In this document: positions 54,515 through 63,991 of the stretch, piece after piece
Numbering within the stretch: position 1 is the stretch's first letter
Layout: every line of letters starts with the position of its first letter
NCBI RefSeq assembly: GCF_039831995.1
Contig: NZ_JBDOIO010000003.1
Span: 3,782,001 to 3,846,000, forward strand
Reading direction: 5' to 3'
DNA length: 64,000 nt
DNA from: Paenibacillus pabuli
GTDB taxonomy: Bacteria; Bacillota; Bacilli; Paenibacillales; Paenibacillaceae
Notes under the pieces: model-generated
The model's database searches: none
The model's input: the letters and a program-made list of their open reading frames with translations, nothing else
What the model was told of the DNA's origin: nothing
Translations under genes and position numbers: made by a program

Positions 54515-55366
54515 ATGAGTATGATCGAGGATCGAATCGGACCCAAATATCGCATTGGGGAAAATTCATTCACCATTGAATACATGCGCAGACATGAAGG
54601 TAACGCCATGCCACAGCCTCACGCTCATCCATTTTACGAGCTGTATTACCTGCTTGAGGGAGAACGGGTGTATTCCATGAACGGTCAGCTCCTGACCGCC
54701 AGCAAAGGTGATCTGATCCTCATTAATCCACATGATGTACATACAACGTCCAAAGGAAACAGACCCGGATTCGAACGAATCCTTATCGGTTTCTCACCTT
54801 CGTTTGCCACGGGGATGGAGCTCGGGGTGTGCGGTCTGCTCCCATTCGAACGATCCAGGCTGCTTCACTTTCCCGAATCAGAACAGCAAGAGATGGAACG
54901 CATGCTCTGGCAGATGCTGCGCGAATGTAAGGAGCGCCGACCGCATTATGAGATGGTCGTAAGAAGCCTGCTCGCCCAGCTCCTGATTCATATTCACCGA
55001 GTAGAAGAGAATAGCCGCCTGATGTCACCCGGCACCATTCACCCGATGCAGGACAAGATCGGCGAGATTGCAGCTTACGTGAACAGGCATTATAACGAAC
55101 CACTTACCCTTGAGGATGCAGCAGCCCGTTTCTATATCAGTCCATCCTATCTGAGCCGGATGTTCAGTCGGTTTACAGGATTTCGCTTCAGCGAATATTT
55201 GAGGGTGGTGCGCGTTCGGGAAGCGCAGCGGCGCCTGTTGTCCACCCAGGAGCGGGTGCAGTTGATCGCGGAGAAGGTCGGGTTTGAGCACACGGCTCAT
55301 TTTAACAAAACTTTTAAACAGGTGACTGGAACCACCCCCCTGCGCTATCGAAAAGAGCATCGCTAG
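54515..55366 (+). CDS. AraC-family regulator with N-terminal cupin
   Basis: 283-aa activator. The N-terminal cupin (about 20-120) has AHPFYELYYLLEGERVYSMNG and DVHTTSKGNRPG. The C-terminal AraC DNA-binding domain (about 180-283) includes ITLEDAAARFYISPSYLSRMF-like helices (here LTLEDAAARFYISPSYL) and FEHTAHFNKTFKQVTGTTPLRY. It probably controls the convergent GH28 gene or sugar genes nearby. ATG 54515 after GGGGGAG. Confidence 0.9.
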   Translation: MSMIEDRIGPKYRIGENSFTIEYMRRHEGNAMPQPHAHPFYELYYLLEGERVYSMNGQLLTASKGDLILINPHDVHTTSKGNRPGFERILIGFSPSFATGMELGVCGLLPFERSRLLHFPESEQQEMERMLWQMLRECKERRPHYEMVVRSLLAQLLIHIHRVEENSRLMSPGTIHPMQDKIGEIAAYVNRHYNEPLTLEDAAARFYISPSYLSRMFSRFTGFRFSEYLRVVRVREAQRRLLSTQERVQLIAEKVGFEHTAHFNKTFKQVTGTTPLRYRKEHR

Positions 55367-55532
55367 TACGGGGAATCTCAAGAGGTTGAATATAGAAGCC
55401 GAGTGGGTAGCCCTACCCAGATGAATGTGTATCCCCGATATTACAAACAGAAAGATATATGGAGATATACGCTACACCACTGCGGCTGAATCTGAATCAC
55501 GAACGACTTCTATTCATCCGTATTAAGGACTC

Positions 55533-57146
55533 TTATCTGCGAATGAGCACACCGCTCCTTACCTCAGGTCCCATGGAAATCTGGCGTCCTTCCTCATCGG
55601 CATCGTTCTCACGGCACACAATCCCGGCAGACTCATGTCCTGTTACAATCAGAAGTCGGCCATCAGCCCCCTTGCCCTGGATGCCCTCTATTTCAGCTCC
55701 CTTGCACTGGTGCAAATGGATCAATGATCCTTCGGTAACTTGGGCATTCAGATTGGCAATTCTCAAGTGCTTCGCATGAGCACACTGTACACCATTTCGT
55801 GCAAATACGTTATACCCTTCAATGACCAAGCCGTCCAAAGGCATCTCGGGCAGCCCACTTACCAATAAAGCTGTCTCTGCACCTGCACAAACGACATCCG
55901 ATATTCGAATATCCCGGAACACCGGGGTCTTTTCGCTAATCTCCTGAAACAGATCGCTGCCGCGGGCTGATCCCTCCATATTCGCATAGAAAAAGGAAAA
56001 CGAGATGGCTTCCATAATGATATTTTTCATATAGATACGCTGTATTTCAACATCTTCAACGACTCCACCGCGCCCGCGGGCGCTTTTGAACCTTAGCCCA
56101 ATATCCGTCCCAATAAACGTACAATCCGAAACCCGCACATGCCGTACACCACCCGACATCTCGCTGCCAATAACGAATCCGCCATGACCATGATATACGG
56201 TGCAGTCCCGAATTGTAATATATTCAGATGGCAAACCGAGCTCTCGGCCTTCAGCATCCTTGCCGGATTTCAGGCAGATCGCATCATCCCCCACATCGAA
56301 CACGCTGTGCTCCACGACAACATGTCGGCATGATTCGATATCCAGCCCATCCCCATTCTGAGAAAACCACGGGTTTCGTACACTCACATTACGTATGGTA
56401 ACATGCTCCGATGCCCATGGATGCAAATTCCAAGCAGGTGAGTTCTGAAACGTTGGACCATCCAGCAGCACCCGTTTGCATCGGCGCAAACTGACCATGT
56501 TCGGACGTAAAAAGTCCCTGATCCCCTCATAAGCTGACAGGTCGCGCTCCTGCTCCATATGAAGCCGGTTGGCTACAGCGCCACCTTCGAGAGCCGAGGC
56601 AGAAGGCCACCAGATTTCTTCATTTTCACCGGAATGCTCCACCACTCCACCGGAAGCAACCAGTCGACTCCATTGTGAAGCGGTCATCTTGGACCGTTTG
56701 ACCGGGCGCCATGCTTCTCCGCTACCATCCCATATTCCCTCACCTGTAATCGCGATATCCTCCAACAATTCTCCGTCAATTGGAGATTGGCATCTCACCA
56801 CCTGCCACCCCTCGAAGCTCGAAGCAATCAGAGGATAATGATCAAACTGACGACTGAACGTAACCAATGCTCCAGCCTCTGCATGCAGCTCAATTCGGCT
56901 GCGCAGCACAATCGGACCTGTCAGCCAGACTCCTGCCGGAATAACAATTCGTCCGCCGCCCGCTTCAGCACACGCCGCTATAGCCAGCCTGAACACCTCC
57001 GTGTTGTCATACACGCCGTCTCCTTGGGCTCCATAGTCCGTAATTCGGAAATCCTGAGCAGGAATGTCAGGTAGAGCAACCTCATAGGCTTTCATATTAG
57101 CTTGGATACCTTCTCCGGTACCTAATGGGGAGTAGTATGTATTCAT
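55533..57146 (-). CDS. GH28 glycoside hydrolase (polygalacturonase-like)
   Basis: 537-aa right-handed beta-helix enzyme. Family motifs: NPWFSQNGDGLDIES (first catalytic Asp), VGDDAICLKSG (catalytic Asp-Asp), VYHGHGGFVIGSEMSGG (His) and RFKSARGRGG (Arg/Lys). No signal peptide, so it should work on imported oligogalacturonides inside the cell, probably as an exo-enzyme. Start ATG 57146. It is alone on the minus strand, convergent with the AraC gene. Confidence 0.92.
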   Translation of the reverse strand: MNTYYSPLGTGEGIQANMKAYEVALPDIPAQDFRITDYGAQGDGVYDNTEVFRLAIAACAEAGGGRIVIPAGVWLTGPIVLRSRIELHAEAGALVTFSRQFDHYPLIASSFEGWQVVRCQSPIDGELLEDIAITGEGIWDGSGEAWRPVKRSKMTASQWSRLVASGGVVEHSGENEEIWWPSASALEGGAVANRLHMEQERDLSAYEGIRDFLRPNMVSLRRCKRVLLDGPTFQNSPAWNLHPWASEHVTIRNVSVRNPWFSQNGDGLDIESCRHVVVEHSVFDVGDDAICLKSGKDAEGRELGLPSEYITIRDCTVYHGHGGFVIGSEMSGGVRHVRVSDCTFIGTDIGLRFKSARGRGGVVEDVEIQRIYMKNIIMEAISFSFFYANMEGSARGSDLFQEISEKTPVFRDIRISDVVCAGAETALLVSGLPEMPLDGLVIEGYNVFARNGVQCAHAKHLRIANLNAQVTEGSLIHLHQCKGAEIEGIQGKGADGRLLIVTGHESAGIVCRENDADEEGRQISMGPEVRSGVLIRR

Positions 57147-57397
57147 CGTTCAGAACATCCTCTCTTCTCTGTATTGGGATTGGACTGTGATCGATATGGC
57201 ATAACTTCAAGAAATGAGTATTATCACCCATCATATCAACGGGATTTGGACCAAGGTTGTGCTTTTTTGCCATGTAGCGTTAGAATTTGAGGTTATTTGT
57301 TCCATTACCTTGGACATATGATAGGTATCAACATCAGTATACTCTATACATCTATTCCAAAGGTTGTAAAACTTCTAGGAGAATCGATTCATTTTTC

Positions 57398-57414
57398 TGT
57401 CAGGATTCGTCACA
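57398..57414. promoter_or_regulatory. Distal GlnR/TnrA-like box
   Basis: TGTCA-N7-TCACA: both half-sites fit TGTNA/TNACA exactly, but the centre is weak against the TnrA consensus. Its centre lies 85 bp upstream of the proximal box. Confidence 0.45.
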
Positions 57415-57482
57415 AACAAATTACCAACTTAACAAATAGTTAACACAAATCCTGGCCTCAGCCCTATTCAACCCCATACTTA

Positions 57483-57499
57483 TGTCACGTTTTATTACA
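57483..57499. promoter_or_regulatory. Proximal GlnR/TnrA box of the glutamine ABC operon
   Basis: TGTCACGTTTTATTACA matches TGTNANATTTTNTNACA at all defined positions but one. Its centre is about 50 bp before the predicted transcription start, the usual place for TnrA activation. Confidence 0.75.
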
Positions 57500-57505
57500 A
57501 ACCAA

Positions 57506-57534
57506 TTGCCAGAAGAAGGATGACTATGTATGAT
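57506..57534 (+). promoter_or_regulatory. Promoter of the glutamine ABC operon
   Basis: TTGCCA (57506-57511), 17 nt, TATGAT (57529-57534), about 70 bp before the first start codon. The rest of 57147-57605 shows only the two boxes. Confidence 0.65.
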
Positions 57535-57606
57535 TAAATAACTAGTTTCAATTTATTCCTTATTATTCCTTTTTCAAACCAACGTTGCAGAAAGGATGGG
57601 TTACTC

Positions 57607-58335
57607 TTGATTGAATTTAGGGGTGTGCAGAAGCACTTTGGTCATTTTCATGTCCTCAAAGATATTCATCTTCACATTGAAGAAGGAGAGGTCGTTGTCA
57701 TCATTGGCCCTTCCGGCTCCGGTAAAAGTACACTGCTCCGCTGCATCAATCGTCTCGAGACCATTACGGAAGGCGAACTCGTCGTCAGCGGTGTCCCTTT
57801 ACATCAGAAAAAGGTGGACATCAACCTCTTTCGCCGTGACATTGGCATGGTTTTTCAACACTTCAATCTCTATCCTCACAAAAAAGTCATCGATAACATT
57901 ACGCTTGCCCCTGTCAAGGTGCGCAAACAGCCCAAAGAACAGGCAGCCGCTACGGCAATGAAGTATCTGACCCGGGTGGGCATTGCCGACAAGGCAGACA
58001 GCTATCCCTCCCAGTTGTCCGGTGGACAGCAGCAGCGGGTCGCCATCGCACGTGGGCTCGCCATGGAGCCCAAAATCATGCTTTTTGACGAACCTACCTC
58101 TGCCCTCGACCCCGAAATGATCGGGGAAGTGCTGGACGTCATGCGCTCTCTCGCTCATAACGGGATGACCATGGTTGTCGTTACCCACGAGATGGGATTC
58201 GCCCGTGAAGTGGCAGACCGTGTCATCTTCATGGACGAAGGCCGAATCGTGGAAGAGGCTCCTGCCGCAGAATTTTTCGATAACCCGCGGGAAGAGCGGG
58301 CACAGCAGTTCCTAAGCCGCCTAATTCATCATTGA
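57607..58335 (+). CDS. glnQ: Glutamine/polar amino acid ABC transporter ATP-binding protein
   Basis: 242-aa ATPase: Walker [13 protein letters not shown]-loop [12 protein letters not shown], signature [15 protein letters not shown], Walker [13 protein letters not shown], switch VVVTHEMGF. This is the PAAT (GlnQ/ArtP) type. TTG start at 57607; the ATG-like site upstream hits a stop, and AAAGGA is about 10 nt away. First gene of a four-gene operon with nitrogen-control boxes. Confidence 0.92.
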   Translation: MIEFRGVQKHFGHFHVLKDIHLHIEEGEVVVIIGPSGSGKSTLLRCINRLETITEGELVVSGVPLHQKKVDINLFRRDIGMVFQHFNLYPHKKVIDNITLAPVKVRKQPKEQAAATAMKYLTRVGIADKADSYPSQLSGGQQQRVAIARGLAMEPKIMLFDEPTSALDPEMIGEVLDVMRSLAHNGMTMVVVTHEMGFAREVADRVIFMDEGRIVEEAPAAEFFDNPREERAQQFLSRLIHH

Positions 58336-58374
58336 GAATCTTAGAATAATCCATTTTGAAAGGGGTCTTTATTT

Positions 58375-59214
58375 ATGAAAAATGTATTGAAGTGGCCGTC
58401 GTTTGTCCTTGTTTTGATTCTTTCGTTGGTTTTGGCCGGCTGTAGTACGGGAGAAGAATCAACCAACAGCAGCGGTGGTGGTGATGGTGAGAATGCTGCC
58501 GCCAAAGGAACGATTGAACAGATTAGGGAGCGGGGCAAACTGATTGCCGGGGTAAAATACGATACGAAGCTCTTTGGCTTGAAAGACCCGGCAAGCGGCG
58601 AAGTGGAGGGATTCGATATTGATATCGCCAAGGCGCTCGCCAAACAGATTCTTGGAGACGAGACCAAGGTCGAGCTGAAGGAAGTCACATCCAAAACCCG
58701 GATTCCCATGCTGCAGAATGGCGACATTGATATCATCATCGCTACCATGACCATCACGGATGAGCGGAAGGAGCAAGTGGATTTCAGTGACGTTTACTTC
58801 GAGGCCGGACAGTCCCTACTTGTAAAAAACGATAGTGCCATCACTGGTTTGGAGAGCCTGGGAGGCGTGAAGGTACTTGCCGTTAAGGGTTCAACCTCTG
58901 CGCAAAATATTCGTGAAAAAGCACCGGATGCCGAAGTACTGGAATTCGACAACTATCAGGATGCCTTCACTGCGCTCAAAGCAGGCAAAGGCGAGGCACT
59001 GACGACGGACAATATCATCCTGATCGGCATGCAGCAAACGGACAACAACTACAAGCTGGTTGGTGGCAACTTCACAAGTGAGCCATATGGAATGGCCATC
59101 CGCAAAGGCGACACTGCTTTTGTAGAAGAAGTAAACAGCCTGCTCAAGAGCATGAAGGATAGTGGTGAATACGATACGTTACATGAGAAATGGCTTGGCA
59201 GCAAGCCCGAGTAA
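58375..59214 (+). CDS. glnH: Glutamine/glutamate-binding lipoprotein
   Basis: 279-aa lipoprotein of the SBP3 family. The lipobox is LAGCS (Cys about 22), followed by a Ser/Gly linker. It opens with EQIRERGKLIAGVKYDTKLFG and has MLQNGDIDIIIATMTITDERK, both typical of GlnH and GluB-like proteins. Ligand probably Gln or Glu. ATG 58375 after AAAGGGG. Confidence 0.92.
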   Translation: MKNVLKWPSFVLVLILSLVLAGCSTGEESTNSSGGGDGENAAAKGTIEQIRERGKLIAGVKYDTKLFGLKDPASGEVEGFDIDIAKALAKQILGDETKVELKEVTSKTRIPMLQNGDIDIIIATMTITDERKEQVDFSDVYFEAGQSLLVKNDSAITGLESLGGVKVLAVKGSTSAQNIREKAPDAEVLEFDNYQDAFTALKAGKGEALTTDNIILIGMQQTDNNYKLVGGNFTSEPYGMAIRKGDTAFVEEVNSLLKSMKDSGEYDTLHEKWLGSKPE

Positions 59215-59231
59215 CCTCGATTAACGATGAG

Positions 59232-59290
59232 GGAGCGGCGGTTTCCATCTGTAGGGACTAAACCACCCATACGGCATGAGGCGCCGCTTC
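59232..59290 (+). other. Long-loop hairpin after the lipoprotein gene
   Basis: GGAGCGGCG (59232-59240) pairs with CGCCGCTTC (59282-59290), 8 of 9 Watson-Crick plus one G:U, around 41 nt, with no T run after it. It lies between glnH and the first permease, so it could protect the upstream mRNA. Confidence 0.5.
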
Positions 59291-59318
59291 ACATCTGGAG
59301 AACGGAGGCTTCGCCTAC

Positions 59319-60041
59319 ATGGGCAAATTGGATTTTGATGTATTGTTCAAGCATTCCGATCGTTTCCTGGAGGGATTCCTCAATACGATTCAAGTAAGCA
59401 TCATGGCTTTGATCGGCAGCTTTATCCTTGGAGCAATCATGGCAATCTTCCGGATATCCCCCATCAAGCCGCTCAATTGGATTGGTACGGCTTTTGTGGA
59501 ATTCATTCGAAATATTCCGCTTCTGCTGGTCGTGTTCTTCTTTTACCTTGGACTGCCCTCCCTTGGCATTTCACTGGACGGGTTTGTCTCCGGTACGCTA
59601 GGTCTTACCATCTACACGGCAGCTTTTATTGCAGAAGCCATCCGGGCAGGCATTCAGACCGTCCCCCGGGGACAGCTGGAGGCCGCTAGATCTTCAGGTT
59701 TGTCCTACGTACAGGCCATGAACCTGATCATTCTGCCGCAGGCAATCAAGATCGTACTGCCATCCATCGGCAATCAATTTATTAATCTGGTCAAAAACTC
59801 CTCCATTCTTGCAGTTGTTGCCGGCATGGATCTGATGTATTTTGCCGATCTGGTCAATTCGGATACATTCCAGCCCCTGAGCGTGTATACAATTGTTGCA
59901 CTCTTCTACCTCGTACTGACGCTGCCACTCAGCTTCCTTGTTCATTATATGGAGCGCAGGTTTGGACAGAGTGACGCCGAAGCACGGAGCAGTAAGGGCA
60001 AACCGAAGAAAAACAAGCCGGCAGGTCAGGTTACGATGTGA
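59319..60041 (+). CDS. glnM: Amino acid ABC transporter permease
   Basis: 240-aa HisM-type permease with five TM helices. EFIRNIPLLLVVFFFYLG and the EAA loop GQLEAARSSGLSYVQAMNLIILPQAI are standard. The C-terminus is a basic soluble tail (about 220-240, KGKPKKNKP) not usual for the family. Acts with GlnP, GlnH and GlnQ. Confidence 0.9.
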   Translation: MGKLDFDVLFKHSDRFLEGFLNTIQVSIMALIGSFILGAIMAIFRISPIKPLNWIGTAFVEFIRNIPLLLVVFFFYLGLPSLGISLDGFVSGTLGLTIYTAAFIAEAIRAGIQTVPRGQLEAARSSGLSYVQAMNLIILPQAIKIVLPSIGNQFINLVKNSSILAVVAGMDLMYFADLVNSDTFQPLSVYTIVALFYLVLTLPLSFLVHYMERRFGQSDAEARSSKGKPKKNKPAGQVTM

Positions 60042-60097
60042 TTTAGTCAAACCACGATTCAGCCTTAGTTCCACTCACAGAAGGAGGTCGATGTACA

Positions 60098-60748
60098 ATG
60101 GACTTTAGCGGGGCCTATGCCTGGCCCAACCTTCGTTTCCTGCTGCATGGATTCCTGATTACCCTGCAAGTGGCAGGGCTGTCAATTGTCTTCAGTTTTG
60201 TTCTCGGCACCGTGCTGGGTACCGTCCGATATACGCGTATTCCGGTCCTGTCACAGATCGTTGCGGTTATCGTGGATACGATTCGAAACCTGCCGCTGCT
60301 GCTGATCATATTTTTCATTCATATTGTCCTGCCCCAGCTGGGGATCAAAATGTCTGTCTTCTGGTCTACCGTCGTTGGACTCAGCCTGTTTGAAGGCGCT
60401 ATGATTGCAGAAATTGTCCGTAGCGGGCTCAAATCGGTTGAGCGCGGACAGGTGGAAGCCGCCCGTTCCTCTGGTCTCAGCTATATGCAGACCCTGAGCG
60501 GCATCATTATGCCACAGGCACTGCGCCGCATGTCGCCGCCGATGGTCAGTCAGTTCATCTCCCTCCTGAAGGATACATCCCTGGCCATTATCATCTCCTT
60601 GCCGGAGTTGATGCACAACGTGCAGATCCTTGGCGGCCAGAGCTTCGATTATGTTATCCCTGCTCTTCTGCTCGCAGCGGTATTGTATTTTGTCATCAAC
60701 TACGCACTTTCCATCTTGGCCCGGCGTCTTGAGGCAAAAATGAATTGA
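60098..60748 (+). CDS. glnP: Amino acid ABC transporter permease (second)
   Basis: 216-aa permease with the same fold: DTIRNLPLLLIIFFIHI and the EAA loop GQVEAARSSGLSYMQTLSGIIMPQAL. AGGAGG precedes ATG 60098. Last gene of the operon, before a strong terminator. Confidence 0.9.
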   Translation: MDFSGAYAWPNLRFLLHGFLITLQVAGLSIVFSFVLGTVLGTVRYTRIPVLSQIVAVIVDTIRNLPLLLIIFFIHIVLPQLGIKMSVFWSTVVGLSLFEGAMIAEIVRSGLKSVERGQVEAARSSGLSYMQTLSGIIMPQALRRMSPPMVSQFISLLKDTSLAIIISLPELMHNVQILGGQSFDYVIPALLLAAVLYFVINYALSILARRLEAKMN

Positions 60749-60786
60749 TTCGGTTAGAGCTATGGAAAGGCATAGTGGTTGCACAT

Positions 60787-60828
60787 AAGAGTCCAGATAG
60801 ACACATCTCTGTGTCTATCTGGACTCTT
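60787..60828. terminator. Bidirectional terminator of the glutamine operon / FAD gene
   Basis: Perfect 19-bp stem (60787-60805 with 60810-60828, loop TCTC), then TTATTATTC on the plus strand. The FAD gene ends convergently at 60853. Confidence 0.93.
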
Positions 60829-60852
60829 TATTATTCTCGTAGATTTTGGATC

Positions 60853-62208
60853 TCAAATCGCTGCTCCATTTCGCCGTAGTTCCTCCTGCAGCAACGCAAC
60901 CGGGAGTGACAGCGGATCAAGCTGCAGTTGCACTGCCAAAGCAGCGGATGTTCCGGCTGCCTCTCCCGTAGCCATGCAGCTGGGGGTCAACCTTGTTGTA
61001 GCATGGGCCTCATGCGTGGTAGAGATGCAGCGTCCTGCTGCCAGCAAGTTTTGAATATTGCTGGAGATCAGACAGCGGTATGGAATGTCGTATGCTCCAT
61101 CCCCTTTAATAAATGCAGCCGCTACACCTTGACCGGAAGGATCATGTATATCAATGGGATAACCACTTCTGGCGATGACATCATCAAACTTCCGCCCCGT
61201 AACCACATCCTCCTGCGTCAAAGAATAATGCCCAATGATCCGTCTGGATTCACGTATGCCAATCTGGGAGGCTACTGCGGATATCGAAGCACGCTCGAAT
61301 CCAGGCACGTCGCGCTGCAAGAACTCAGCAATCATGAGTACCTGCTTCCTGCCTTCCTGCTCAGCAGAAGTCAGATCTTCTGCATCGGTAGCATCCAACC
61401 CCTGAACCCTGGTACAGTTAATCAACACTTCATCTTCAGCCGGCCCGGTAAAAAACAACACCTGATCGCGGTTAATCGGCACACCTGCCTTCTGCCATTG
61501 CGAATAAAAGCCGCTTACACCTGTTAGCGGAATACGCTCCAGCTCTGCAACAGGTGTTTTGGCGTAGAAATCTTCCGGGTGCTCCAGGATATACTGCTTT
61601 ACTCGCTCAAGATTTACACCACGCATTCGAAATTTCATGGTCATAGGCTGGGACTGATGATCTCCATCCCGTCCCTTTGCGATAGCAGCGCCAGCTAGAT
61701 AAGCTGCATCTGCATCGCCACTGGTATCGACAAATACTTTTGCCCTAAGCTCCATTCGGCCCGATTTGTTTGTTATTCTAACCGCTTCCACCCGATTATT
61801 CAGAGCAACCACCTCATCCACGAAGCTGTGTAACAGCAGCCGAACACCAGCCTCTTGCAGCATATCCGCAGCAACCACCTGATAAATAGCCGGATGGTAT
61901 GGTGTAACGCTATGCACAAACCCTACTGTATCGCGCAGATGTCCTGGTGATCCCCCTCGCTCCTTCAGTCGGTCAACGATCTCCTGCGCAATGCCTCTAA
62001 TGACCTGTTCGCCGCTCTCCGTGTGAAAAGTCATCCAAGGATAGACCATGGCGGCGGTCGACATTCCACCAACGAACCCATAACGCTCTACCAGCACCGT
62101 ACGAACACCCTGTCGTCCGGCAGCAAGGGCCGCCGTAATGCCCGCAGGGCCGCCCCCTACAATAACAACATCGGCCTGTTCTGTCTTCATGCTCATCCGT
62201 TCACTCAT
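60853..62208 (-). CDS. FAD-dependent oxidoreductase (FAD_oxidored family)
   Basis: 451-aa flavoprotein. The N-terminal Rossmann GGGPAGITAALAAGRQG and the VLVERYGFVGGMS block bind FAD. AKVFVDTSGDADAAYLAG and LAAGRCISTTHEAHATTRLTPSCM (C-terminal FAD site) are typical. Members of this family act in sugar or polysaccharide catabolism gene sets, but substrate is not known. ATG 62208 after AAGGAGGAG. It starts 30 bp after the sugar permease gene. Confidence 0.87.
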   Translation of the reverse strand: MSERMSMKTEQADVVIVGGGPAGITAALAAGRQGVRTVLVERYGFVGGMSTAAMVYPWMTFHTESGEQVIRGIAQEIVDRLKERGGSPGHLRDTVGFVHSVTPYHPAIYQVVAADMLQEAGVRLLLHSFVDEVVALNNRVEAVRITNKSGRMELRAKVFVDTSGDADAAYLAGAAIAKGRDGDHQSQPMTMKFRMRGVNLERVKQYILEHPEDFYAKTPVAELERIPLTGVSGFYSQWQKAGVPINRDQVLFFTGPAEDEVLINCTRVQGLDATDAEDLTSAEQEGRKQVLMIAEFLQRDVPGFERASISAVASQIGIRESRRIIGHYSLTQEDVVTGRKFDDVIARSGYPIDIHDPSGQGVAAAFIKGDGAYDIPYRCLISSNIQNLLAAGRCISTTHEAHATTRLTPSCMATGEAAGTSAALAVQLQLDPLSLPVALLQEELRRNGAAI

Positions 62209-62238
62209 TGTTCTCTCCTCCTTCCATGGATTAGCCGA

Positions 62239-63093
62239 CTATTCTTTCAATCCTGTCATTGCAACGCCCTCAATGAATCGCCGTTGAGCCATGAAAAAGA
62301 CAATCAGCAGAGGTATGGTTGCCATGACTGTAGCGCTCATCAGATATTGCCAGGCCGTACCCACTTCATCCGTAAACAGGGACAGCCCTAGCGGCAGCGT
62401 CATCAACTCGCGAGAGTTAATGAAAATCAGCGGATCGAAAAACTCATTCCAGTTGGTCACAAAGGTAAAGATCGTCAGTGTCGCCATGCCGGGCTTGGCA
62501 ATGGGCAGCATAATCTGGGCATAGATCCGGAATCGGTTGCATCCATCAACCATCGCTGCTTCCTCCAGCTCGGTAGGAACCGTAATGAAGAACTGCCGCA
62601 TCACAAAGATGCCGAATACGCCACCTGCCCCAAAGATCGGAAGTAAAATCAGCGGGAGATGTGTATCAATCCATCCCAGCTGCCTCATAAACAAAAACAT
62701 CGGAATTGCCGTTACCTCGTGGGGAATCATCATGGCACTCAGCAGGATAAGGAACACCACATTACGGCCCTTGAATGGTATCTTCGCAAATGCATATCCG
62801 GCAAGAGAAGCAAAGAACACCGTACCCAGCACGACGACAACAGCAATATACACACTGTTAAAATAGAAACGATGAAACGGAATCAATCGAAAAACATCGA
62901 TGTAGTTCTGAAATCGGAACGGTTCGGGTATCCACTGTGGTGGATACGTGAATATGCTCTGGGGCTCCTTAAAAGATGTAGATATCATCCAGATAAACGG
63001 TACAATCATAATGATTGAAATCAGGGTCAGCAACAAATACGTACCGACTGCCCCACCTGCTGTACGAAAAGACGGCTTAGCCATCGCCTTCAT
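62239..63093 (-). CDS. Carbohydrate ABC transporter permease (MalG type)
   Basis: 284-aa permease with six TM helices. WMISTSFKEPQSIFTYPPQWIPEPF near the start and the EAA loop ELEEAAMVDGCNRFRIYAQIMLPIAKPG (about residues 177-205) define the CUT1 subfamily. Overlaps the upstream permease by 17 bp. Sugar unknown; the GH28 gene nearby makes pectin-derived or other plant sugars possible (inference). Confidence 0.9.
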   Translation of the reverse strand: MKAMAKPSFRTAGGAVGTYLLLTLISIIMIVPFIWMISTSFKEPQSIFTYPPQWIPEPFRFQNYIDVFRLIPFHRFYFNSVYIAVVVVLGTVFFASLAGYAFAKIPFKGRNVVFLILLSAMMIPHEVTAIPMFLFMRQLGWIDTHLPLILLPIFGAGGVFGIFVMRQFFITVPTELEEAAMVDGCNRFRIYAQIMLPIAKPGMATLTIFTFVTNWNEFFDPLIFINSRELMTLPLGLSLFTDEVGTAWQYLMSATVMATIPLLIVFFMAQRRFIEGVAMTGLKE

Positions 63094-63991
63094 TGAATAC
63101 CCACCTCTTTCGAAGCTGCCATTGCAGCAGCGTCAAGATCAGTACGATAGCAAACAGCACGTACGCCAATGCGGATGCGTAGCCAAACTGAAACAGCTTG
63201 AATGCCTTTTCCCATATATAATAGACCAACACCTTGGTGCTATTGCTCGGCCCTCCCTGTGTCATGACATAAATCTGTCCGAACACTTTGAGCGAGCCGA
63301 TGACCGTCATTACCACGGTCAAAAAAACGGTGGGCGTAATCATTGGAAGCGTCACGTGAAAAAAAGTCTTCTGCCTGCCTGCACCGTCCAGTTTGGCCGC
63401 TTCGTACAGTGATCTTGGCACCTGCTGAATTGCGGCTATGAACAATACCATATTTAGGCCCACATTTTTTAGCACACTGGTCACAATTACTGCGGGCATC
63501 GCCAGATCCTGATTATAGAGCCAGGCTGGTCCTTTGATGCCCATCATCAACAGAAGCTGATTGATCAGTCCCGACTCTGTCGCATACATAAGCTTCCATA
63601 CAATTGCCCATACAATAAGTGAAGTCATGACCGGAACGAAGATGGCTGTACGGAATATCCCGATGCCACGCAGACTTTTGGATAGCAGCAAAGCGAGTAG
63701 CAGCGCGAGCACAATATTCAGCGGAACAAGTCCGGCTGTGAAATATACCGTGTTTCCCAGTACCCTCCAGAACATCTTGTCGATCATGATCTCGCGGTAG
63801 TTATCTAGCCCGATAAAGTGATGCTCTCCGAGCAATGGCCAATCGGTCAAACTCATGTATAACGCAAGGCCCATGGGAAAGAGCAGCAGCAGAGTAAAAC
63901 CAAGAACCATCGGAGATACGAAAAGCCATCCTGCAATCTGGGCCTCTCTTGCGAGCGGTCCTCTTCCTGAATATTTGCGTGAATGGGTCAA
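63077..63991 (-). CDS. Carbohydrate ABC transporter permease (MalF/UgpA type); start near window edge
   Basis: 304-aa permease with six TM helices. REAQIAGWLFVSPMVLGFTLL is the first helix, and the EAA loop is SLYEAAKLDGAGRQKTFFHVTLP. TTG 63991 is a possible start (GGGGCAGGG before it), but the frame is still open at the window end, so the true start may lie outside. The binding protein gene presumably precedes it. Confidence 0.85.
   Translation of the reverse strand: MTHSRKYSGRGPLAREAQIAGWLFVSPMVLGFTLLLLFPMGLALYMSLTDWPLLGEHHFIGLDNYREIMIDKMFWRVLGNTVYFTAGLVPLNIVLALLLALLLSKSLRGIGIFRTAIFVPVMTSLIVWAIVWKLMYATESGLINQLLLMMGIKGPAWLYNQDLAMPAVIVTSVLKNVGLNMVLFIAAIQQVPRSLYEAAKLDGAGRQKTFFHVTLPMITPTVFLTVVMTVIGSLKVFGQIYVMTQGGPSNSTKVLVYYIWEKAFKLFQFGYASALAYVLFAIVLILTLLQWQLRKRWVFNEGDG

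Noticed and set aside
55367..55532. Long-range hairpin CGGGGA/TCCCCG after the AraC gene
   Set aside because: Six base pairs around about 65 nt and no T run; not a convincing terminator.
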